Assembly (NCBI RefSeq): GCF_047731265.1
Contig: NZ_CP159835.1
Span: forward strand, 2,232,001-2,296,000
Length of the DNA: 64,000 bases
Direction: 5' to 3'
From: Patiriisocius sp047731265
GTDB lineage: Bacteria > Bacteroidota > Bacteroidia > Flavobacteriales > Flavobacteriaceae
In this document: positions 26,235-35,151 of the stretch, piece by piece
How the letters are laid out: every line of letters starts with the position of its first letter
Position numbering within the stretch: position 1 is the stretch's first letter
Position numbers and translations under genes: made by a program
Notes under the pieces: model-generated
Told to the model about the DNA's origin: nothing
The model's input: only the letters and a program-made list of their open reading frames with translations
Databases searched by the model: none

Positions 26235-27215
26235 ATGGAATACGCTGAAAATATATTAGGAACAATAGGCAATACACCCTTGGTAAAAGTTAATAAACTT
26301 GCGGAGGGAATTCCGGCATTAGTGCTCGCTAAGTACGAAACTTTCAACCCGGGAAATTCGACGAAGGATCGCATGGCGCTTGTGATGATTGAGGATGCTG
26401 AAGCAGATGGTCGCCTGCAACCCGGAGGGACTATTATTGAAGGTACCAGTGGTAATACAGGAATGGGTTTGGCACTTGCTGCCATTGTAAAAGGATATAA
26501 AATGATCTGCGTGTTAAGCGACAAACAAAGCAAGGAAAAAATGGATATTCTGCGTGCGGTGGGAAGCGAAGTTGTCGTATGCCCAACAGATGTAGCTCCA
26601 AATGATCCTCGTTCTTATTACAGTACGTCAAAAAGGCTAGCTGAGGAAACCCCTAATAGTTGGTATGTAAATCAATATGACAATCCCAGCAATGCAAAAG
26701 CGCATTATCAAAGTACAGGACCTGAAATTTGGAAGCAAACTGATGGAAAAATAACACATTTTGTAGTAGGTGTTGGAACTGGAGGGACCATAAGTGGTGT
26801 GGGAAAATATTTAAAAGAACAAAATCCCAAGATAAAAATTTGGGGGATTGATACCTACGGAAGTGTTTTTAAAAAATACCACGAAACTGGAATCTTTGAT
26901 GAAAAAGAAATATATCCCTATGTGACGGAAGGTATCGGAGAAGATATTCTGCCAGAAAATGTTGATTTTAGCATCATCGACGGCTTCACAAAAGTAACCG
27001 ATAAAGACGCTGCTGTTTGGACACAAAAGCTCTCTAAAGAGGAAGGAATGTTTCTAGGAAATAGCGCAGGTGCTGCTATGAAAGGGGTGCACCAGTTAAA
27101 GGAACATTTTACTAAAGACGATGTGGTCGTAGTGCTTTTTCACGATCACGGAAGTCGGTATGTTGGAAAGATGTATAATGATGATTGGATGCGAAAGATG
27201 GGCTATATAGATTAA
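26235..27215 (+). CDS. Cysteine synthase / cystathionine beta-synthase-like PLP enzyme
   Basis: A 326-residue fold-type II PLP enzyme. TFNPGNSTKDR carries the PLP lysine at about residue 44, EGTSGNTGMGLALAA is the substrate loop, and VGTGGTISGVGKYLKE binds phosphate. The end HDHGSRYVGKMYNDDWMRKM resembles cystathionine beta-synthase more than CysK, but the regulatory CBS domains are absent. It probably forms cysteine from O-acetylserine or cystathionine from serine and homocysteine; sequence alone does not decide. It is monocistronic with a textbook promoter. Confidence 0.9.
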   Translation: MEYAENILGTIGNTPLVKVNKLAEGIPALVLAKYETFNPGNSTKDRMALVMIEDAEADGRLQPGGTIIEGTSGNTGMGLALAAIVKGYKMICVLSDKQSKEKMDILRAVGSEVVVCPTDVAPNDPRSYYSTSKRLAEETPNSWYVNQYDNPSNAKAHYQSTGPEIWKQTDGKITHFVVGVGTGGTISGVGKYLKEQNPKIKIWGIDTYGSVFKKYHETGIFDEKEIYPYVTEGIGEDILPENVDFSIIDGFTKVTDKDAAVWTQKLSKEEGMFLGNSAGAAMKGVHQLKEHFTKDDVVVVLFHDHGSRYVGKMYNDDWMRKMGYID

Positions 27216-27288
27216 AACAAGGGTTTATACCTATTGACACACATTATAATTTGTTTTAATTTATTTTTTTAAACTTTAAAATAATATT

Positions 27289-27777
27289 GTGAAAAAATCA
27301 TTACTCGCTCTCTCTCTCTCTCTCTCTCTCTCTTACTTAGCGTAACAGGGATGTTTGGACAATCTTTTATTTGTGTTACAGAAGATGACCCCGCGCCAGA
27401 TCCTCCAGGAAAGCGCTCCTACTCAACCGATCCCTAGCTAATAAATTCTTTTAGTCCTGTAGTTTTTAATGTAAAATATTGGATTTTACTAGAAGATGGC
27501 GATGTGGTAGATTTAGACAGTCCTTTCTAAACGGGTTTTACATAAGACGATGCATTAGAAGAGGTTGCAGCCTAAAATAGAGCTTCTAAGGGAGGGAAGG
27601 TGACCAAGTTTTTAGATGGCGTACTCAATACTAATATCCAAGAAACTCCCTAAAGATTCTTTGCAAATAAACAATCCAGTCCTCATTGATAATTTAGAAA
27701 CTGGTTTGTATAAAATTGAAAAAGATTTTGAAGATGGATCGAAAACACAAGTGATCATCCAAAAAAACAACGAATAA
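27289..27777 (+). pseudogene. Remnant of a T9SS-secreted protein, possibly an M43-type peptidase
   Basis: From a GTG at 27289 the sequence gives KKSLLALSLSLS, then a (CT)13 run, and frame loss. The frame resumes as GMFGQSFICVTEDDPAPDPP, LINSFSPVVFNVKYWILLED and DDALEEVAA, interrupted by at least five in-frame stops. This resembles the N-terminal part of secreted flavobacterial M43-like peptidases, but I recall that only from pattern. A jump then leads to LIDNLETGLYKIEKDF and DGSKTQVIIQKNNE, a typical T9SS sorting-tail ending at 27777. Signal, fragment and tail with the middle missing indicate a deleted, decayed gene. Confidence 0.7.
27308..27333. repeat. Dinucleotide repeat (CT)13 in a signal-peptide region
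   Basis: Thirteen perfect CT units encode alternating Leu/Ser in the hydrophobic core of the remnant's signal peptide, and the frame is lost after it. This is a length-variable type of tract. Confidence 0.95.
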
Positions 27778-27796
27778 TCGCATAAATACTTACAAT

Positions 27797-28772
27797 ATGA
27801 AAAATTTAATACCATTACTTATTGGTGTTTGTACCGTCCTTTCACTAAAAGCACAAATAACTTTGATCCCAGATTCCAATTTTGAACAAGAATTAGTGAA
27901 CCCGCTAATTGATAGTGACAATACTATAAACGGTCAAGTTGCGACGGCTGATATTGAAAATTTAACGGAATTAAATGCGGTAGAGGCCGGCATTCAGGAT
28001 ATGACAGGGATTCAAGATTTTGTTTCGCTTGAGTTTTTGGATTGTTTTTTAAACGATATATCAAGCATTGATGTGAGTAATTTAAATAATCTTGTTGCCC
28101 TTGGGGTTGGAACAAATAATTTAAGTGAGATTGATATATCTGAAAATATTCATTTGACAGTGTTCACCTGCGCATATAACAATATCACGACCATTGATGT
28201 TTCAAATAATCCTTTGTTGGAGTTTGTCTTTATAGGTCAAACAGAAGCCATAATTACACCCCGCAATACGATAACTAGTATTGACTTTAGCAATTATCCA
28301 AAATTTAGAAAATGTAAAAGTAGGACACTTTGAGCTTGAAAATTTAGATGTTATGAATGGAAATAACATTGTCTTAAATAATGATTTTGAGGCTAAGGGC
28401 AATCCAATATTAACCTGTATCCTGCTAGATGATCCTGTTACAGCCAATAATGGAGAGTTGCCTTATAGTGTTAGGGAGATAGACGCAGGCACAGGCTATG
28501 CCAACGGGTCAGATTGTACCTTGGGTATTGTTAATACCTCTTCAAAAGAGTTGGCGATATATCCCAATCCGGCTACGGAGTATATTTTTTACGATCTAGG
28601 CCATGAGCGTGCTAAAAAACTAGCGGTTTACAATGCCCTAGCGAGCTTAGTCAAAACCCACACTAATAGAATTCCTTCGTATATTGTACTTTCAGAGTTT
28701 CCAAATGGGGTTTATTTTTTAAAGATGGAAACGGAGACGAATTTATATGCGTCTAGGTTTATAAAGGAATAA
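27797..28772 (+). pseudogene. Leucine-rich-repeat T9SS protein, frameshifted
   Basis: The first frame (27797-28333) has a signal peptide (LLIGVCTVLSLKAQ) and LRR-like units (LDCFLNDISSIDVSNLNN, DISENIHLTVFTCAYNNI). Near 28300 the frame changes. Reading CCAAAATTT with one A fewer gives SNYPNLENVKV and joins the second frame, which completes an LRR (FELENLDVMNGNN), a linker and a type A T9SS tail (LAIYPNPATEYIFYDLGH to YASRFIKE) ending at 28772. The intact gene would encode a secreted protein of about 325 residues related to internalin-like flavobacterial LRR proteins. It follows another T9SS remnant by 19 bp. A sequence error is possible but less likely in a 4-base run. Confidence 0.78.
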
Positions 28773-28886
28773 TTTATTGTTAAACAACTGTTTAAACCCA
28801 CGAAGCACAGTTCTTTGAGGGTTTATTACGTTTAAAATTTTAAAAAATAGTATATTGAATGACGTATCATTTTTTATAAATAACTC

Positions 28887-30158
28887 ATGAACGAAGATTT
28901 CCTTCACTATGTTTGGAAATTTCAGAAATTAACAAGTCTGGAATTAAGCACTGTTGCTGGGAACTCTTTGCAGGTTTTAAATGTAGGACAGCACAACCAT
29001 AATGCAGGCCCAGATTTTTTTAATGGTCAAATAATTATCAATAATCAAAAGTGGGCAGGTACGGTTGAAATCCATATAAAATCTAGCGATTGGTATGCCC
29101 ACGGCCACGAGAAAGATCCCGCCTACGATTCGGTTATCCTGCATGTTGTTTGGGAACACAATGTGGATGTTTTTAGAGAAGACAATACCGCCATCCCTAC
29201 TTTAGAATTAAAAAATAGTATTGCTCCACAAATTCTTAAAAATTACCAGAAACTGTTTCACACAAAATCCTATTGGATCAACTGCGAAAACAGTTTTGCT
29301 GAGGTATCAGCGCTTACGGTTACTAATTGCATAGAACGTCTTTACATAGAACGCCTAGAAAATAAATATGCATTAATTCAAGAAAGGCTTAATAAGCTAA
29401 ATAATCATTGGGAAGCAGTTCTTTTTGAAATGTTGTGTAAAAACTTTGGGCTTAATGTTAATGGCGCTTCCTTTTTGAGCATTGCACAATCCATTCCGTT
29501 TTCTGTGTTACAAAAATGCAGACAATCGCCACAAATCCTAGAAGCATTATTAATGGGGCAAGCTGGTTTTTTTGAAAGGGAGACACAAGATGCTTACCAT
29601 AAGGATCAGAAAGAAAACTATATTTTCTTAGCTTCAAAATTTTCACTCTCTAGCATAACAGTCGCAGCGCCTAAATATTTTAGATTGCGACCTCCTAATT
29701 TTCCAACAATAAGATTGTCTCAACTTTCAGCACTGTATCACGAAAGACCTTCTTTGTTTTCTGAAGTAATAAAAATAGATACTGTTGCTGGGTTTTACAA
29801 ATTGTTTGAGGTATCTGCTTTGGGGTATTGGGATACCCATTATAACTTTGGCGTTGTTGCAGCTCCTAGAAAAAGAAAACTTACAAAAAAGTTTATCGAC
29901 TTATTGATTATTAATACAGTGATCCCTTTAAAATTCGCTTATGCAACCTCTACAGGAAAGAATGTCACAGAAGCGCTTATAGCACTCGCCAGTAAGCTTC
30001 CAAAAGAGAAAAATAGTATTGTAGATGGTTTCAATAGGCTAAAACCAATTGTAGAAAATGCGTTTGACTCTCAAGGAGTACTTCAGTTAAAAAATGAATA
30101 TTGTGATAAGTTGAAATGCATGCAATGTGCTGTTGGCAATGCGTTGTTGAGAAAATAG
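28887..30158 (+). CDS. DUF2851 family protein
   Basis: 423 residues beginning MNEDFLHYVWKFQKL, a near-invariant opening of DUF2851, followed by GQHNHNAGPDFFNGQIII, GTVEIHIKSSDWYAHGH and DSVILHVVWEHN. Two Cys (CDKLKCMQCAVGN) lie near the C-terminus. The family is common in Bacteroidota and sits next to housekeeping genes. The conserved H-N-x-G-P-D-F and E-I-H segments look like a nuclease- or hydrolase-type site, but I know of no established activity. There is no signal peptide, so it is cytoplasmic. PspC follows 186 bp downstream. Confidence 0.9.
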   Translation: MNEDFLHYVWKFQKLTSLELSTVAGNSLQVLNVGQHNHNAGPDFFNGQIIINNQKWAGTVEIHIKSSDWYAHGHEKDPAYDSVILHVVWEHNVDVFREDNTAIPTLELKNSIAPQILKNYQKLFHTKSYWINCENSFAEVSALTVTNCIERLYIERLENKYALIQERLNKLNNHWEAVLFEMLCKNFGLNVNGASFLSIAQSIPFSVLQKCRQSPQILEALLMGQAGFFERETQDAYHKDQKENYIFLASKFSLSSITVAAPKYFRLRPPNFPTIRLSQLSALYHERPSLFSEVIKIDTVAGFYKLFEVSALGYWDTHYNFGVVAAPRKRKLTKKFIDLLIINTVIPLKFAYATSTGKNVTEALIALASKLPKEKNSIVDGFNRLKPIVENAFDSQGVLQLKNEYCDKLKCMQCAVGNALLRK

Positions 30159-30166
30159 TTTTATTT

Positions 30167-30194
30167 TTTGAGCTTTGAGCTTTGAGCTTTGAGC
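30167..30194. repeat. Heptanucleotide tandem (TTTGAGC)4
   Basis: Four perfect TTTGAGC units start 9 bp after the DUF2851 stop, followed by a degenerate TATGAAGTTATGAA. Related degenerate units occur near 6607 and 38151. Confidence 0.9.
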
Positions 30195-30344
30195 TATGAA
30201 GTTATGAATATTTCGTATTCAGTTTAATTTCTTATCGTTTTAGGTTGGCTATGGAGGAAGGAACTAGTTTATATCAGATTAAGTTTGTAGTGATATTATC
30301 GATTTCATTTTTGATTTTGAATTCAATTTCATTACTTTACAACT

Positions 30345-30575
30345 ATGTTACAATGGGTATATAACGTACGACACTTTTTTGAGCGCCATGGCTATTATGT
30401 ATGTGCTCGTTTAGCCGATAAACTAGGGATGCGAGCTAATAATGTTCGGTTATTTTTTATTTACGTTTCCTTTGCTACCCTCGGTATCTGGTTTGCTATT
30501 TACTTGACGCTAGCGTTTTGGTTGCGCCTAAAAGATCTTGTGTATTCAAAACGTACTTCAGTATTTGATTTATGA
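30345..30575 (+). CDS. PspC-domain membrane protein
   Basis: 76 residues. The PspC domain reads RLADKLGMRANNVRLFFIYV, followed by a hydrophobic helix (FATLGIWFAIYLTLAFWLRL). PspC-type proteins sit in the inner membrane and are linked to envelope stress; stand-alone short forms in Bacteroidota are uncharacterised. The stop overlaps the ATG of the following degenerate channel gene by 4 bp, which suggests the pair was once translationally coupled. Confidence 0.88.
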   Translation: MLQWVYNVRHFFERHGYYVCARLADKLGMRANNVRLFFIYVSFATLGIWFAIYLTLAFWLRLKDLVYSKRTSVFDL

Positions 30576-31225
30576 GAAGACTTTTATATTCGAGAGTTTT
30601 TATTCCTGCACTGCTGATATTAGCAGTTTTTTTTTGTACTAGTTTTTGACTGTTTGCTTGCGGTTTTGGAAGAAACAGTAAGCAAGCAGCAGGAAAATTA
30701 GTGGATTACGATAAGGGTTTTGTAAATACTAAAAAAGATTATGAGATCGCAGATTGATTTTGCGATGGTGGGTTTTTGTTTATTGTGCTTTCTGCAAAGC
30801 AAATAAATCCGAATCTAAAGATTATAAGTCGCGCTAAAGAGGAAACTAGTTATCGAAAAATGAAATTAGCCGGCGCAAACAATGTTGTTTTACCAGATAA
30901 AATAGGAGGCCATCACATGGTGTCTTTAGCAGTAGTTTCAGATTTGATAATATTTTTAGATAATTTATCAATTTCTGGTATTGTTGAGAGTATGAGTGCA
31001 GAACAAGTGAGCTTTGAAAATGTGTGTCCTAACAGAAAAGAGCTGCCTATTAAGGGTCTTGATATCAGACAATAAGCGGGTTGTTCTGTGATAGGATACA
31101 AAACTCCGTTAATGGACCATATTGTTAATCCCTAGCCACCACTCATATTACAAAAAGGTTCAAAGCTTATTTTAATAGGGCGTCCCAGACAAATTGAAAG
31201 TTTCAAAAACAGGTGCCGGTTATAA
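30572..31225 (+). pseudogene. Remnant of a TrkA-domain potassium channel
   Basis: An ATG at 30572 starts RRLLYSRVFIPALLILAVFF and stops after 25 codons. Beyond it, readable fragments match the RCK/TrkA regulatory part of K+ channels: CGFGRNSKQAAGKLVDYDKG, then a gap, then VLSAKQINPNLKIISRAKEE, MKLAGANNVVLPDKIGGHHM and SFENVCPNRKELPIKGLDIR (to 31075). After a stop come CSVIGYKTP and KGSKLILIGRPRQIESFKN, ending at 31225. The transmembrane pore region and part of the nucleotide-binding fold are missing. Multiple stops plus deletions make this a dead gene. Confidence 0.8.
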
Positions 31226-31323
31226 TATTATGTTAACATTTTAACGGCTAATAATTTGAAAAGCCTATTTTTTTTAGCATCTTGCTAGGAATAATTAATA
31301 AACAAAAATTAGAATAAAAGATT

Positions 31324-32913
31324 ATGAAGAAATATCTTCTTTCGGTATTAGCGATTGCCTTACCAATACTAACCTTTGCTCAAGAACTTGGTATGGATGA
31401 AAAAATTGACCAAGCCTTTGGCAATGCAACAGGTTGGTTTGTTGAGTTTATATTTTATCAAATTCCTTTCACAGATGAAATAAGCGTTTACTGGGTTTTA
31501 TTCCCACTCATTTTGGGGGCTGTCTATTTTACTATTTACTTTAATTTTATAAATTTCAAAGGATTTTTTACTTCGATCAACATTGTAAGAGGCAAATATG
31601 ATCACTTAGAAGGACAGGGCAACGATGCTATTGAAGCTTCAGATTCAGTTCACAAGGATGCTGAAGGAGATAATCCAGATACTATTAGAGTTGAAGGGCA
31701 CGAGGGAGAAGTTTCTCACTTCCAGGCGCTCACAGCTGCATTGTCTGCAACGGTAGGTTTAGGAAATATTGCGGGGGTTGCAATTGCAGTATCCATAGGT
31801 GGTGCAGGGGCAACATTCTGGATGATAGTTGCTGGGTTTTTAGGGATGGCTTCCAAGTTTGTTGAATGTACCTTAGGTGTAAAATACAGAGATATCGCTG
31901 CAGATGGAACTGTTTATGGTGGTCCAATGTATTATTTGACAAAAGGACTAAAGGAAAGAGGAATGGGAGGTCTAGGAAAAGTTCTCGCAGTAGTTTTTGC
32001 TATTTTTGTTATTGGTGGATCTTTTGGAGGTGGAAACATGTTCCAAGTAAATCAAGCGTTTCAATTAGTTGAAAATATAACGGGCGGAGATCAGTCGTTT
32101 TTGCACAACAGAGGATGGATGTTTGGTATTGTAATGGCAATTTTAGTAGGGATTGTTATTATTGGTGGTATCAAGAAAATAGCTAAAGTAACCGATAAGA
32201 TTGTGCCATTTATGGTAGTAATTTATGTAGCAGCTTCTTTATTTGTATTGATTTCAAACTATGACATGGTAGGTGATGCTTTTATGCAAATTTGGGATGG
32301 GGCATTTAGCCCTATAGGAATTGCTGGTGGTGCCATTGGAGTACTAATACAAGGATTTAGGCGTGCAGCGTTTTCTAATGAGGCAGGTATTGGTTCTGCT
32401 TCTATCGCGCATTCTGCGGTAAAAACAAAATATGCAGCAAGTGAAGGAATGGTAGCATTATTAGAACCATTTATAGATACGGTAGTTGTTTGTACAATGA
32501 CGGCATTGGTATTAATAATTACAGGTTCGTTAACAGGTTCAGGGCCTTCTAGTGATGCAGAGGCAATCTTGATGACGTCAGGAGCCTTTGAAAGTGTTAT
32601 CTCTTGGTTTCCGTATGTGTTAACTATAGCCGTTGTGTTGTTTGCATTTAGTACTATGATTTCTTGGTCTTATTATGGTTTCCAAGGTTGGGCGTATCTA
32701 TTTGGACGTTCAAAAAAAATGGAGTATGCTTATAAGCTTCTTTTTTGTATATTCGTTGTCATAGGTTCAGCAGCAAGTCTAGGGTCGGTTATTGGTTTCT
32801 CAGATGCGATGATTTTTGCGATGATGATACCCAATATGATTGGACTCGTATTACTTGCGCCGAAAGTAAAAGAAGAGTTAAAGAAATACATGGAAGCGAT
32901 TAAGAAAAAGTAA
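31324..32913 (+). CDS. Sodium:alanine/glycine symporter (AGCS family)
   Basis: A 529-residue integral membrane protein with about 10-11 hydrophobic helices. Family hallmarks include LTAALSATVGLGNIAGVAIA, FLGMASKFVECTLGVKYRD, GPMYYLTKGL and RRAAFSNEAGIGSASIAHSA. It imports alanine or glycine with Na+ across the inner membrane. It carries an N-terminal extension of about 20 residues that looks like a cleaved signal peptide (LLSVLAIALPILTFAQE), and an acidic loop of about 35 residues (near 100-130) before the first core motif. Both are unusual relative to short AGCS proteins. It is monocistronic. Confidence 0.93.
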   Translation: MKKYLLSVLAIALPILTFAQELGMDEKIDQAFGNATGWFVEFIFYQIPFTDEISVYWVLFPLILGAVYFTIYFNFINFKGFFTSINIVRGKYDHLEGQGNDAIEASDSVHKDAEGDNPDTIRVEGHEGEVSHFQALTAALSATVGLGNIAGVAIAVSIGGAGATFWMIVAGFLGMASKFVECTLGVKYRDIAADGTVYGGPMYYLTKGLKERGMGGLGKVLAVVFAIFVIGGSFGGGNMFQVNQAFQLVENITGGDQSFLHNRGWMFGIVMAILVGIVIIGGIKKIAKVTDKIVPFMVVIYVAASLFVLISNYDMVGDAFMQIWDGAFSPIGIAGGAIGVLIQGFRRAAFSNEAGIGSASIAHSAVKTKYAASEGMVALLEPFIDTVVVCTMTALVLIITGSLTGSGPSSDAEAILMTSGAFESVISWFPYVLTIAVVLFAFSTMISWSYYGFQGWAYLFGRSKKMEYAYKLLFCIFVVIGSAASLGSVIGFSDAMIFAMMIPNMIGLVLLAPKVKEELKKYMEAIKKK

Positions 32914-32976
32914 TCTTTTTCTAACAGTTATTATTAGATAATTTATAAAATCCCCAGTTTTTATACTAGGAGTTTT

Positions 32977-33858
32977 ATGAAAAATTTTAAATCCCACTTC
33001 GAATTTGACACAGCGCAACGAAGTGGGATTTTGTTATTGGTAGTATTTATCACTTCGCTATTATATTTTTCGTTTTTCTATGAGTTTACTTCGGAGGATA
33101 TGCTAGATGCTTCCTCTAATGAGATGCTTAAGTTGCAATACGAGATAGATTCACTGCGCCTAAAAGCTCTTAAAAAGAAAGCGCCCAAAATATATCCATT
33201 CAATCCTAACTTTATTACAGACTATAAAGCATATACGTTGGGTATGGATACAGAAGAATTTGACCGCCTAAAAGAGTTCAGAAATAGAGGCCAGTGGGTT
33301 AATAGTATTCTAGATTTCAAGAAAGTCACAAAGGTTTCAGATAGCGTACTTGATAAGATAAGTCCTTATTTTAAATTTCCTGATTGGGTGACAAACCCCA
33401 AACCCAGAAATACTTTTAAAAAGAATAAAATCGTTGAAAAGGAATTGCCTTTTGCAAGTAAAATAGACCTTAATGAGGCTACGGCTATAACATTACAAAA
33501 AGTTAGAGGAATTGGTCCTGCACTAAGTGAGCGTATCCTGAAACAGAAAAAATATCTAGGAGGTTTTAGTAATGATGCACAGCTTTATAGTGTTTGGGGG
33601 GTGGATACTACCGTTGTGAAAAGAGTTTTAATGCGGTTTACCGTCAAAACTCCAAAACAAATAAATAAGATTGCTATAAATAGTGCCTCGGCTTCAGATA
33701 TTTCAACAATTCCAGGGGTTTCATTTGAGCTCGCAAAAGAAATTTGGGAGTATAGAACACTTCACGAACGTATCTCGTCCTTTTCAGAACTTCAAAAAAT
33801 AGAAGGAATTACTTCAGCCAAATTAAAGCTAATTGAATTATATTTGTCAATAAACTAA
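32977..33858 (+). CDS. Helix-hairpin-helix (ComEA-like) membrane-anchored protein
   Basis: 293 residues with one N-terminal membrane helix (GILLLVVFITSLLYFSFFYE) and then, outside the membrane, three HhH-type units: ITDYKAYTLGMDTEEFDRLK, LNEATAITLQKVRGIGPALS and INSASASDISTIPGVSFELA. The middle and last match ComEA-type DNA-binding HhH motifs. ComEA binds DNA at the outer face of the membrane during uptake; this flavobacterial version has an extra HhH copy and could bind DNA in the periplasm. No other competence genes are nearby, so the uptake role is only a family-based guess. Confidence 0.85.
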   Translation: MKNFKSHFEFDTAQRSGILLLVVFITSLLYFSFFYEFTSEDMLDASSNEMLKLQYEIDSLRLKALKKKAPKIYPFNPNFITDYKAYTLGMDTEEFDRLKEFRNRGQWVNSILDFKKVTKVSDSVLDKISPYFKFPDWVTNPKPRNTFKKNKIVEKELPFASKIDLNEATAITLQKVRGIGPALSERILKQKKYLGGFSNDAQLYSVWGVDTTVVKRVLMRFTVKTPKQINKIAINSASASDISTIPGVSFELAKEIWEYRTLHERISSFSELQKIEGITSAKLKLIELYLSIN

Positions 33859-33929
33859 TAGGCGTTAGTTTCAAGTCTCAAATTAATAGTTTAGAGACAA
33901 TATATTCTTAATTCAGCAATATTATTATT

Positions 33930-35087
33930 ATGTATTTTACCGAAGAGCACGAGTTTTTTAGAAAGAGTTTTCAGGATTTCTTAAAGAAAGAAGTTGTTCC
34001 CTATATAGACGATTGGGAGGCTTCTGGAACCATAGATCGTTCAATTTGGAAAAAATTTGGAGATATGGGTTATTTTGGACTTGCCACCCCTGAAGCTTAT
34101 GATGGATTAGACCTTGATATCTTTTATACCATTATTTTTATTGAAGAACTACAAAAAATAAATAGTGGAGGTTTTGCAGCGGCTATATGGGCGCATGAAT
34201 ATCTCGCTATGACACATTTAAATAAAGAGGCCAACCACGAACAAAAGCTTAAATATTTAGTTCCAAGTGTATCAGGAGATATGATAGGCTGTCTTTGTAT
34301 TACGGAGCCCTTTGGTGGAAGTGATGTGGGTGGAATGCGCACAACAGCGGTTAAAGAAGGTGATCACTATGTCATTAATGGTTCAAAGACATTTATAACC
34401 AATGGTATTTATAGCGACTATTTAATTGTAGCGGCAAAAACAAAGCCTGAACTAGGAAACAAAGGAATTAGCATCTTTGTTATGGATCGTGACGTTGCAG
34501 GTTTGAGTGCGACGAAATTAGACAAGTTGGGATGGCGTGCAAGTGATACGGCAGAGCTAGCTTTTGATAATGTTAAAATTCCAGTTGAAAACTTAATGGG
34601 TGAAGAAAATATGGGGTTCCCATATATCATGCAGCACTTCGCATTGGAACGATTAATTATGGGTGTAAATGCACACGCTAGAAGCGAGTGGGCATTAGAA
34701 TACACTATTGAATATATGAAAGAACGAACTGCTTTTGGTCAATCTATTTCAACATTTCAGGCATTGCGTCATCGCATTGCAGATTTAGCGAGCGAGGTAG
34801 AAATGTCAAAAACGTTTAATTATGTAACGGCAAAACGTTTAGGAGATGGTGAGTATGTTGTTAAAGAGGCTACCATGTCTAAGTTGTTATCGACAAAAAT
34901 AGCAGATACGGTAGCTACTGAATGTGTTCAGTTTCTTGGAGGTTATGGCTACATGGAAGAATATCCATTAGCTCGTAATTTAAGAGATAGCAGGTTAGGG
35001 CCAATTGGAGGTGGAACTTCAGAAATATTGAGAGAGATTATTTCAAAAATGGTTATTGAAGGAGTGAATTATAAGCCAGCGACCTAG
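33930..35087 (+). CDS. Acyl-CoA dehydrogenase
   Basis: 385 residues with the full acyl-CoA dehydrogenase fold: GCLCITEPFGGSDVGGMRTT (FAD loop), KTFITNGIYSDYLIVAAKT, RTAFGQSISTFQALRHRIAD and QFLGGYGYMEEYPLARNLRD. The C-terminal motif is IGGGTSEILREII, with Gly where short/medium-chain enzymes have the catalytic Glu. The base is probably the Glu in WALEYTIEY on the earlier helix, as in long-chain and isovaleryl-CoA dehydrogenases. It oxidises an acyl-CoA to its 2-enoyl form with FAD. The chain-length specificity is not determined. Confidence 0.93.
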   Translation: MYFTEEHEFFRKSFQDFLKKEVVPYIDDWEASGTIDRSIWKKFGDMGYFGLATPEAYDGLDLDIFYTIIFIEELQKINSGGFAAAIWAHEYLAMTHLNKEANHEQKLKYLVPSVSGDMIGCLCITEPFGGSDVGGMRTTAVKEGDHYVINGSKTFITNGIYSDYLIVAAKTKPELGNKGISIFVMDRDVAGLSATKLDKLGWRASDTAELAFDNVKIPVENLMGEENMGFPYIMQHFALERLIMGVNAHARSEWALEYTIEYMKERTAFGQSISTFQALRHRIADLASEVEMSKTFNYVTAKRLGDGEYVVKEATMSKLLSTKIADTVATECVQFLGGYGYMEEYPLARNLRDSRLGPIGGGTSEILREIISKMVIEGVNYKPAT

Positions 35088-35151
35088 ATTGCTAATAAAA
35101 TTCGGCATACATTTAGCTGTGTAAATTATATTTAACTTAATACGATCAGCT

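Noticed and set aside
26120..26533. 137-residue minus-strand frame upstream and over the cysteine-synthase-like gene
   Set aside because: It is antisense to the well-supported gene and its promoter and resembles no known protein.
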